Shown here in pieces: positions 1 through 5,773 of a stretch of 7,049 nt of DNA (within the stretch, counting starts at the first letter, position 1; each line of letters begins with the position of its first letter). Under the pieces are notes generated by a model. That model was not told the DNA's origin and searched no databases. It saw only the letters and a program-made list of their open reading frames with translations. The DNA lies in NCBI GenBank assembly GCA_036337765.1, contig JAYZDP010000064.1:1-7049 (forward strand), read 5' to 3'. The position numbers and the translations under genes were made by a program. The stretch is from JAYZDP01 sp036337765. GTDB taxonomy: Bacteria > Acidobacteriota > Thermoanaerobaculia > Multivoradales > Multivoraceae.

Positions 1-102
1 GGCGATCCAGAATCCGCCTACCGCCAGCAGCAGGACGGAGGCGATCGCGACCAGCAGAGGCTTGTCGAGCGACCGGCGGATGAGGGAGTCAAAGAAGCGC
101 AT
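1..102 (-). CDS. Heavy-metal RND efflux pump, inner-membrane subunit (CzcA/CusA-like), N-terminal fragment
   Basis: Only the first 34 codons are present; the reading frame stays open to position 1. The peptide begins MRFFDSLIRRSLDKPLL and continues into a hydrophobic stretch at about residues 15-34. This is the usual start of HME-RND pumps: a short amphipathic helix with an Arg pair, then transmembrane helix 1. Family members are about 1,030-1,060 residues long and are proton-driven antiporters that take metal ions from the periplasm or cytoplasm and pass them to the adaptor and outer-membrane channel. The ATG is supported by a good ribosome-binding site (AGGAAGAG, 118-111, 8 nt spacing) that overlaps the stop codon of the upstream adaptor gene, so translation is probably coupled. 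The identification rests on the N-terminal pattern plus the adjacent adaptor and outer-membrane genes. The metal-binding residues that would set specificity lie outside the window. Confidence 0.8.
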   Translation of the reverse strand, partial: MRFFDSLIRRSLDKPLLVAIASVLLLAVGGFWIA

Positions 103-116
103 GCACGGTTCTCTTC

Positions 117-1724
117 CTAATGAACATGGCCTTGGGCTTCGCCTGTCGCCATCAGCGAAGCCCGACGGATGGCCTGGCCGCCGAGAGTCACGAGGCGCTG
201 CCCCTCCCTCAGGCCTTCGACCATCACCCGATCGCCCTGCCTCGAGACGGAGCGTACCGGCTGGCGCGTGAACTCCTCCCCGGTCAGCTGGAGGTAGACG
301 ATCTCGACTCCGCCGTCGTCGATGATGGCGCTTGCGGGCACGACGATTCCCTCTCGGCTGTCGCCGAGCAGAACCTCCGCATGGAGAGTGGTACCGAGTA
401 TCAGTCCTTGGGCGGCAGGGACGGCGACGAGGGCCGTGACACTGCCGGTTGCCGGATCGACCTCGGGTCCGCGCGAGACTAGACGTGCGCCGGTGGTGGT
501 GTGGTGCGTGCCGCCCTCGGGGAACGAGAGGACGACACCGGAGATGTCGTCTCCCAGGGCGCGTGCGGCATGCGGAGACAGGGCCAGCTCGAGCCAGATC
601 GCGTCGGTTCGCACCACTCGCGCCAGAGCTTCGCCCGCGCCGACCGCGGCGCCCGGAGTCGCGGTGACAACAGCGATGTCGCCGTCAAATGGCGCGACGA
701 GGGCTACGGCGCCGGCGTCGCCACCGCCACGCGCCGCCGTCGCGGTCTCGAGGTCGTGTCGTGCGGCCCCGAGTGCCGTCTCGAGGCGGGTCACGCGGGC
801 TCCAGCCTCTTCGAGCTCGCGGGCGCTCGTGGCCTCCAACTCGTAGAGGTCCTCGAGGCGAGCGAAGCGGGCTGCGGCAGTGGTGAGCTCGGTCTCGAGC
901 TGCTTGGTGCGTGCCGCGAGAGTCGCCCGGCTGTCGCCCGCGGCGGTACGCGGCACGTAGCGAAAGACGGTCCTGCCGCGACGCAGGGTCTGCCCGGGGA
1001 ACGGCCACGGATCAGCCAGGAGCACCGCGTCGATGGGGGGACTCAGCGTCACATTGCCGCCGGCCGGCGCTCGTACACGAGCCAGGCCAGTGACGCTCGA
1101 GGAGAGCTCTCCGAGGGAGATCCAGGCGGTCGCGAACGGAGTGCGCCACTGCTGTTCCAGGAGAAAGGAAAGCTGTTCGCCAGCCGTACTCCCAAGGGCG
1201 CTGGTTTCCGCCGTTACGAGCCGGCCGGGATCGTCCTTCGATCCGACCCGCACCCGCCCGCCAGGGATCTCCTCGAAGCCGGCGGCGGAGCGGATGCGGA
1301 AAGCGAGCGCGAGTTCCGCCTCCGCGATCGGGGCGATCTCGACGTTGTAGATCCCGGAGCGTAGGAACGTTCCGGCGAAGACCTGCTCGTCGGCACCGGA
1401 GCCGAGAACGATCTCGACAACCCCCTCCTCGATCGGTGAGAAGCCGTCGAGAATCGTGACGTGGGTGTGTGCGAGCGAGGTCTCGCCGGCAACCAGCTCA
1501 TCGATCTCGGGGAAAATGCCGTAGGTGTCTCCCCAGACCGTCACTGCCCAGGTCTCGGCCTCTTCGGCCTCCGCACCGTGCGAGTGGCCCGGCTCCGATT
1601 CGTCATCGTGTGGGTGAGAGTGGTCGGTGTCCTCGGGCTGGCAGCCCGCTGCGATCGTGCAGGCCAGCAGCAGGCCCGCGATGCGCATCGCCTCGAGGAG
1701 GACGGGGGTGGTTCTCATGTTCAT
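117..1724 (-). CDS. Periplasmic adaptor subunit (membrane fusion protein) of a CzcCBA-type metal efflux system, lipoprotein
   Basis: 535 residues. It would bridge the inner-membrane RND pump and the outer-membrane channel. The N-terminus carries a hydrophobic signal at residues 13-27, followed by Cys28 (IAAGC), a slightly atypical lipobox; Cys22 after LLA is an alternative. A His/acid-rich segment follows (H35, H37, H39, H47, H49), then an extra domain at about 58-165 (TWAVTVWGDTYGIFPEID, with HTH at 86-88) that I associate with CzcB-like adaptors. Next come the first half of the lipoyl/barrel-sandwich domain (about 215-260), an alpha-hairpin coiled coil (about 262-332), the second half (VAPFDGDIAVV, about 343-372), a beta-barrel domain (about 375-460) and a membrane-proximal domain (about 470-525). 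The protein ends HVH. I chose the first ATG because it overlaps the upstream stop (ATGA) and has GGAG 7 nt before it; an internal ATG at codon 13 would also give a signal peptide. The many His and few Met suggest Zn/Co/Ni/Cd rather than Cu/Ag, which is inference. Confidence 0.9.
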   Translation of the reverse strand: MNMRTTPVLLEAMRIAGLLLACTIAAGCQPEDTDHSHPHDDESEPGHSHGAEAEEAETWAVTVWGDTYGIFPEIDELVAGETSLAHTHVTILDGFSPIEEGVVEIVLGSGADEQVFAGTFLRSGIYNVEIAPIAEAELALAFRIRSAAGFEEIPGGRVRVGSKDDPGRLVTAETSALGSTAGEQLSFLLEQQWRTPFATAWISLGELSSSVTGLARVRAPAGGNVTLSPPIDAVLLADPWPFPGQTLRRGRTVFRYVPRTAAGDSRATLAARTKQLETELTTAAARFARLEDLYELEATSARELEEAGARVTRLETALGAARHDLETATAARGGGDAGAVALVAPFDGDIAVVTATPGAAVGAGEALARVVRTDAIWLELALSPHAARALGDDISGVVLSFPEGGTHHTTTGARLVSRGPEVDPATGSVTALVAVPAAQGLILGTTLHAEVLLGDSREGIVVPASAIIDDGGVEIVYLQLTGEEFTRQPVRSVSRQGDRVMVEGLREGQRLVTLGGQAIRRASLMATGEAQGHVH

Positions 1725-2977
1725 CGGTCGACTCCGGGTTCGTCGTCGCTCTTAGGGCTATCCGCCAGTTCGAGCGGCGCGCCTGCCGCGGATTCGAGCT
1801 CGCGATGCGCCGCGAGGGCCGCGGCGTGAAGCTCGAGCGAGGTCGATTCCGCGGCGCGGATAGAGCTCAGGGTGTCGAGGAGATCTGTGAGGGTGGTCTC
1901 GCCGCTTGAGAACGAAGCCTCGGCCGCGGCGATCAGTCGGTCCGAGTCCAAAGCTCGGTCGGCGGTGTGCGCCGCCGAAGCGAGCTCGGTGTAGGCAGCG
2001 GTGGCCGCGAGGCGCCGAGCCGCGAGTCGTGAGCGAGCGGTTTCGAGCCGTGCCCGGGCGGCGCCGTGCTCAACCTCGGCCGCGCTGCGCTGCGCCCGGC
2101 TGCGATCGCCAAGGGGTACCGGCCAGGAGACGCCGACGATCGCGCCGCTCACCGAGCCCGGTCCGTTGTCGACTCGCTGCCAGCCTGCCGTGACCTCGGG
2201 CGACGCGACGAAGCGCGCGGCGACTCGTCGCGACAGGGCGGTCTTTCTGACCTCGGCCTCGAGGCCGAGGATACCGGGGTGGCTCTCGAACAGACCGGTC
2301 GGGGCAGGTGGCAGTGTCGGCACCATGGGTGCAGCGTCGGGCGCGACGCTGCCGTTCCAGCCGCGTGCCTCTCCTTCGGCGGCGCGGGCGCGGGCCGTGG
2401 CGAGCGCTCGTCGGGAGGAGAGCTCGGATGCCGCGATGGCGAGCCTCGATGCCGCCAGGCCGGAGCTCTCTCCGCGGACCGCGCGCTGCTGCTCCCGCGT
2501 CGCGAGCTCGTCGAGAGAGGCTACGTGGCGCGACAGGAGTCGAGCTTCGGCTTCGGCGACCGCCCAGGCGGCGTACGCCTGGCGCAGCGTGAGACGCAAC
2601 ACCAGTACGGCGGCGCCTGTGTCGGCCTCGCGAGCCTCGATGCCGGCCCGGGCGGCTTCGAGGGCATGGCCGCGAGAACGCTCCGGGAGTTGCCAGGAGA
2701 GCGTTAGATCGAGCTGTCGGCTATCGGAAGACGGAGCCTCGCGCACGGCGCTCAAGGTTGGGTTGGCGTACGACCGTGCTCCGAGCTCGGTGGCTCGAGC
2801 GAGTCCGAGACCCTCTCCGGCCGCGATGATGGCGGGATGAGCGGAGTTGAGGACAGCGAGGTAGTGCTTCTCGGTCACCGCGCGCATGCTGCGCGAGATG
2901 GGGGTCTGTGCACTGGCTGCGGCGGCTGCGCCGACAGCCACAAGTGCCGCGGCGGAGGCAATTCTGATGCGAGACAT
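1721..2977 (-). CDS. Outer-membrane efflux protein (TolC/CzcC family) of the metal RND system
   Basis: 418 residues, a normal length for CzcC-type channels. The Sec signal peptide covers residues 1-23, with probable cleavage after ASA, before Gln24. Two OEP-type repeats follow. The first, at about 38-205, starts near NSAHPAIIAA and contains the ANPTLSA motif and long Ala/Arg/Glu-rich helices. The second, at about 230-400, starts with a matching SHPGILGLEAEV and contains the SSGETTLTDLLDTL motif typical of CzcC/TolC proteins. The trimer would form the outer-membrane barrel and periplasmic tunnel that receives metal from the adaptor/pump complex. A strong ribosome-binding site (GGAAGGAG, 2990-2983) lies 5 nt upstream of the ATG. 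The stop codon overlaps the adaptor start by ATGA. There is no Cys in the mature part, and the tail is short and acidic. Confidence 0.92.
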   Translation of the reverse strand: MSRIRIASAAALVAVGAAAAASAQTPISRSMRAVTEKHYLAVLNSAHPAIIAAGEGLGLARATELGARSYANPTLSAVREAPSSDSRQLDLTLSWQLPERSRGHALEAARAGIEAREADTGAAVLVLRLTLRQAYAAWAVAEAEARLLSRHVASLDELATREQQRAVRGESSGLAASRLAIAASELSSRRALATARARAAEGEARGWNGSVAPDAAPMVPTLPPAPTGLFESHPGILGLEAEVRKTALSRRVAARFVASPEVTAGWQRVDNGPGSVSGAIVGVSWPVPLGDRSRAQRSAAEVEHGAARARLETARSRLAARRLAATAAYTELASAAHTADRALDSDRLIAAAEASFSSGETTLTDLLDTLSSIRAAESTSLELHAAALAAHRELESAAGAPLELADSPKSDDEPGVDR

Positions 2978-2982
2978 GCTGG

Positions 2983-2990
2983 CTCCTTCC
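2983..2990 (-). promoter_or_regulatory. Strong Shine-Dalgarno of the outer-membrane efflux gene
   Basis: On the minus strand this reads GGAAGGAG, followed by CCAGC and then ATG. It is the strongest ribosome-binding site seen in the window and fixes the start at 2977. It follows a 59-nt gap after the small His-rich gene, so this cistron appears able to initiate translation on its own rather than only by coupling. Confidence 0.7.
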
Positions 2991-3006
2991 CGTTACTCGG
3001 ACGCAC

Positions 3007-3022
3007 CGGACCTTCGGGTCCG
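3007..3022. other. Stem-loop in the gap between the His-rich gene and the efflux gene
   Basis: Plus-strand bases CGGACC-TTCG-GGTCCG form a perfect 6-bp stem with a 4-nt loop. The loop reads TTCG on the plus strand and CGAA in the operon transcript. Two more G-C pairs could form beyond a 2x2 internal loop. No T-run follows on either strand, so it does not look like an intrinsic terminator. It may be an mRNA processing or stability element between cistrons, or chance in GC-rich DNA. Confidence 0.4.
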
Positions 3023-3036
3023 ACGCCGGAGCGGGA

Positions 3037-3453
3037 TCAGAGCCGCAGCGAACAGTGGCAGTAGATGAGCGCGACCGACCCGGTCACGCCTTGCCCAGGT
3101 GGAGGCAGCGAGCGCTCGTCGATGCGGTCACCGATACAGGCCGACGCCGCGTTTTCGGAAACCAGCACGCCTTCGAGACCTGGTGGGCTCTGGCGAGGGG
3201 CCGCGTGCTCGTGGGACGGGACCGACTCGTCGTGACGGTGCCCGTGGAGGACCGCTGCGAGGTCGGTCGGTGCCGGGTCGTGCGAGTGATCTCCGTCGTG
3301 AGTGTGGTCAACACCCCGGTGCTCCGCCGCTACGTGCATCGTCACGACAGCGGCGTTCGCGGCCGGGACGAGCCAGGCTACGAGCACCAGCAAAATGACG
3401 ATGCGGCGCTTCGGCACGAGGCTATGTTCCCAGATGCAAATGCCTCGCGTCAA
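3037..3453 (-). CDS. Small secreted His-rich protein, putative periplasmic metal-binding protein
   Basis: 138 residues from a TTG start. A positively charged stretch (PKRR, 14-17) and a hydrophobic core (18-31) ending AANA at 31-34 look like a Sec signal peptide, cleaved near residue 34 or 35. The mature part has His/Asp clusters (VDHTHDGDHSHD at 48-59, HGHRHD at 70-75, HEH at 81-83), 13 His in the whole protein, Cys106, and a C-terminal YCHCSLRL. It sits 8 bp after the receptor gene and before the efflux genes, so a role in periplasmic binding, buffering or sensing of the transported metal is likely by context. It resembles CzcI-type small periplasmic proteins in size, His content and position, but I cannot claim homology. 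The TTG is favoured by AGGAG with 4-nt spacing. A GTG at codon 13 (3417) would give a more compact signal peptide (VPKRRIVILL) but has no good ribosome-binding site. Confidence 0.72.
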   Translation of the reverse strand: MTRGICIWEHSLVPKRRIVILLVLVAWLVPAANAAVVTMHVAAEHRGVDHTHDGDHSHDPAPTDLAAVLHGHRHDESVPSHEHAAPRQSPPGLEGVLVSENAASACIGDRIDERSLPPPGQGVTGSVALIYCHCSLRL

Positions 3454-3457
3454 AAGG

Positions 3458-3462
3458 CTCCT
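3458..3462 (-). promoter_or_regulatory. Shine-Dalgarno overlapping the receptor stop codon; supports a TTG start
   Basis: The minus strand reads TGAGGAGCCTTTTG: the receptor stop TGA runs directly into AGGAG, then CCTT, then the TTG start codon. This geometry implies translational coupling of receptor and His-rich protein. It is the main reason to prefer TTG over the GTG 36 nt downstream. Confidence 0.5.
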
Positions 3463-5717
3463 CAGGGGACGCGCGAGGTCTTGCCGACTGCGATGTCGAC
3501 GGCGAGTCGGAGGCTGCGGGGGGATCCCGGGCTGAGAAAACGCGGGTCGTCGAACTCCTCGCCCAGCACCTGCGCCGGATCGCCGAGGACCCCGAACGTC
3601 TCGGTGTCGCGATCGAAGAGATTCTCCAGCGCCACGCTCAGAGTCAGCCGTCGGCCGAGCGGCGTCTCGTACCAGGCATCCGTGACCAGGAAACCCGAGA
3701 CCTCGTCGAGCAAGTTGCCCTCGTCGCCGCGCAGAACGCGGCCAGAGAACGCCCGCAGGTCGGCCCCGATGCGAGAGCTTCCGAGGCGTGCCGATGCGCC
3801 GGCCTTGCCCATGTGGCGAGGGATTCCGGGAATGCGATCACCGGGGCGCACCCTGATCTCACCGCCGACCGCTCGCGGATGAGTGGGGCTGAGCACGCGT
3901 AGAGGCGTTTCGAAGGTGGCGTCGACCCAGGTGTAGCTGGCGTTCCAGTCGAACCGTCCGTGACGGCGGCGGATGCCGGCGTCGATCCCGATGCGGCGGG
4001 TCTCGTCGACGTTCGTGAAGTGCCCGGTGCTGGTCAGACGGCCGCTCGAGATGAAGAGGATGTCGTCGGTGCTGCGCGCCGCGAAGGCGCCCGCGTTCCA
4101 CGATCCTCCGTCGAGCCGGCCTCGCGCCCCCAGCTCGAGAGTCGTCGTTACGACGTCGGAGAGGGGGGGGTCGGCGACGAAGGCGTTGGGCAGCCGGCAG
4201 GGATCTTCGGGGTCGGAGCAGGTGAGCTCGACCGGGGTCGGGGTGCGCGACGACTGGGCGAGGCCGGCGAAGATCTGAAGGGTGCCCGCGCCGGGGCGCG
4301 GATTCCAGACCATGCCGATCGCGGGGTGGAGCCGCCGCCACTCGTGATCGCCGTCGAGCTCGGTGCCGAGTCGGTCGCGCAGCTGAATTCGTGTCTCGTT
4401 GTAGCGGGCCTGAACGTTCAAGGTCAGACCCGCCGCGAGTGGCGCGTTGTCGACCAGGTAGAGCGAGGAGCGTCGCACCGTTGTGGCTACAGAGACCAGG
4501 CTCTCCGGGTCGAAGAGCCTGCTGCCGAGGGTGGTGCGGTCGTCGGTCAGCGAGGCGAGCTCGCTCGAAGAGCCGAAGTCGGCGTCGCCGTTCTCCCAGC
4601 TAGCTCCTGCGATGAACAGGTTGTCGGCTCCGGGGAGCCAGTCCAGCCGAGAAAGCTCGACCGTGAAGCCGTACCCTGCTTGCTCGGTGCGGCTGCGATT
4701 GTTGGCGCCGTCGAAGCCGGCGTTCGACTCGTCGTCGAGTTCGTCGGCGTTGAACGTGTCGATGTCGGAGGCGCGATAGTGGAGCGTCGCGAAGAGGCGA
4801 TCCCGCGCGCCGAGTCCCTTTTCGAGTGACAGCCGCGGAAAGACCAGCCGATTGTGAGTCTCGTCTGGGTAGGTGTAGATGGCTGAGCGATCGAGACGCA
4901 GCAGCTGCACGGGTGCCGGACCGTTGCCGATCAGGTCGTTTTCGACAACGTCGATCGCGAGGTCTAGCGACCCGGTGTCCCCGCGCCGGCTCAGCTTGGC
5001 AAGCCCCTGGCGGGTGCTCAGCGGGGAGTGGTCGCGCCAACCCTCCTCGTCGAAGGTGGCAGCCGACAGGAAGTAGGCCAGCTCCCCAGCGGCGCGTCCG
5101 CTGCGGATTGCGGCGCGCTGCCCGCCCCACGACCCGGTGCCGATCGTGAACAGGTGGCGCTGGAAGCGGAAGCCGTCGTCGGAGCGCAGGTTCAGAGCTC
5201 CACCCAGTGTGTTGACCCCGTATCCGGCCTGGGCCCCGGCCACCACCTCGATCTCGCCCAGCGAATCCTGTTGGATCAGGTCCCACTGCACGATGTCGCC
5301 GAAGATCTCGTTGACGCGAACTCCGTCGTGGAAGACCGACAGCCCCTGGGCCGCGCCGAGCAGGGGAGAGGTACCGAAGCCGCGAAAGTAGACGTCGGTC
5401 TGGTGTGCGCTTCCCTGAGCGGAGCTGGTGTGCACGCCGGCCAGGGAGCGCTCCAGTCCCGCGCCGATGGCAGCGCCTGAGAGATCCTCTCGCTGAACTG
5501 CCTGCGAGCTCCACGGCGCGCGTTCTGCGGCAAGCGTCCGGCCGAGAGGCGTAGCTGAAACCACGTCGATCTCGTCGCGGAAGCTCGTGGTTGGCGTCGG
5601 GGCCGGGCGGTCGGGCTCGTCTTCCTCCTGCCCGCCAACGGCGGGAGCTCCCAGGCAGATCATGGTCGCGGCCACGGCCAGCGGCAGGACTGGCGGCTGG
5701 AGAAGTGAGCCTGGCAT
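3462..5717 (-). CDS. TonB-dependent outer-membrane receptor, probably for a metal or metal chelate
   Basis: 751 residues, a normal length. A hydrophobic signal peptide covers roughly residues 9-29, ending near AVGG. An acidic, Pro-rich linker follows, with a TonB-box-like DEIDVVSAT at 48-56. The plug domain spans about 65-180 with typical motifs: DVYFRGFG (108-115), LSVFHDGVRVNEIFGD (126-141) and IEVVAGAQAGYGVNTLGGALNLR (in the region 156-178). The 22-strand barrel fills the rest, with the C-terminal NLFDRDTETFGVLGDP motif at 699-713. A Cys pair (C500, C507, in the CSDPEDPC loop) could form an extracellular disulfide. The C-terminus runs past the last strand (SLRLAVDIAVGK) and lacks the usual terminal aromatic residue. 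Such receptors import scarce ligands using TonB energy; the ligand cannot be read from sequence. Co-transcription with metal-efflux genes suggests a metal ion or metallophore. The ATG has only a weak AGGCGG ribosome-binding site. A C8 tract lies inside the gene. Confidence 0.93.
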   Translation of the reverse strand: MPGSLLQPPVLPLAVAATMICLGAPAVGGQEEDEPDRPAPTPTTSFRDEIDVVSATPLGRTLAAERAPWSSQAVQREDLSGAAIGAGLERSLAGVHTSSAQGSAHQTDVYFRGFGTSPLLGAAQGLSVFHDGVRVNEIFGDIVQWDLIQQDSLGEIEVVAGAQAGYGVNTLGGALNLRSDDGFRFQRHLFTIGTGSWGGQRAAIRSGRAAGELAYFLSAATFDEEGWRDHSPLSTRQGLAKLSRRGDTGSLDLAIDVVENDLIGNGPAPVQLLRLDRSAIYTYPDETHNRLVFPRLSLEKGLGARDRLFATLHYRASDIDTFNADELDDESNAGFDGANNRSRTEQAGYGFTVELSRLDWLPGADNLFIAGASWENGDADFGSSSELASLTDDRTTLGSRLFDPESLVSVATTVRRSSLYLVDNAPLAAGLTLNVQARYNETRIQLRDRLGTELDGDHEWRRLHPAIGMVWNPRPGAGTLQIFAGLAQSSRTPTPVELTCSDPEDPCRLPNAFVADPPLSDVVTTTLELGARGRLDGGSWNAGAFAARSTDDILFISSGRLTSTGHFTNVDETRRIGIDAGIRRRHGRFDWNASYTWVDATFETPLRVLSPTHPRAVGGEIRVRPGDRIPGIPRHMGKAGASARLGSSRIGADLRAFSGRVLRGDEGNLLDEVSGFLVTDAWYETPLGRRLTLSVALENLFDRDTETFGVLGDPAQVLGEEFDDPRFLSPGSPRSLRLAVDIAVGKTSRVP
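4163..4170 (-). repeat. Homopolymeric C8 tract within the receptor gene
   Basis: Eight G on the plus strand (C8 in the coding strand) encode the Asp-Pro-Pro-Leu part of VADPPLS, around residues 516-519. It is the longest homopolymer seen in the window; other runs reach six. As given, it is in frame. Gain or loss of one base would truncate the receptor within its barrel. Confidence 0.85.
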
Positions 5718-5773
5718 GAGCCGCCTACTCTAGCCGGGCTCCGCGCGGCCGGTCGCTGTGCGATATTGGCTCC
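5718..5773. promoter_or_regulatory. Divergent intergenic region between metal operon and ATP-grasp gene
   Basis: These 56 bp separate the two start codons, so they should hold promoters for both directions unless transcription starts inside a gene. On the plus strand, TGC-GATATT (5759-5767) resembles an extended -10 element (4 of 6 to TATAAT). It would place transcription start at about 5774, the GTG itself, so a leaderless message is possible. On the minus strand, TAGAGT (5732-5727) matches TATAAT at 4 of 6 positions but would leave only a very short leader before the receptor ATG. I see no convincing -35 box. I also see no clear palindromic operator for Fur, Zur, ArsR or MerR regulators; only a weak 5-bp inverted repeat, GAGCC/GGCTC (5718-5722 and 5737-5741), is present. 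Confidence 0.35.

Noticed and set aside
501..1364. Long plus-strand open frame (287 codons) opposite the adaptor gene
   Set aside because: Antisense shadow of a GC-rich gene: the product has no recognisable motif, while the opposite strand encodes a full adaptor with signal peptide and domains.
2251..2270. Perfect 20-bp palindrome (CCTCGGCCTC and its reverse complement)
   Set aside because: It lies within the efflux gene where codons for the conserved LGLEAE stretch, using preferred GC-rich codons, produce it; no paired site or intergenic position suggests an operator.
2001..2840. Plus-strand open frames opposite the outer-membrane efflux gene
   Set aside because: Ala/Arg/Ser-rich translations with no domain signs; they arise from GC-biased codons of the efflux gene on the other strand.
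3055..3882. 275-codon plus-strand frame spanning the His-rich gene and the receptor end
   Set aside because: It crosses the boundary of two supported minus-strand genes and has no motif or ribosome-binding site worth noting.
3960..4829. 289-codon plus-strand frame and 304-codon minus-strand frame (4600-5514) inside the receptor gene
   Set aside because: Both overlap the confidently identified receptor in other frames; the translations look like low-complexity shadows.
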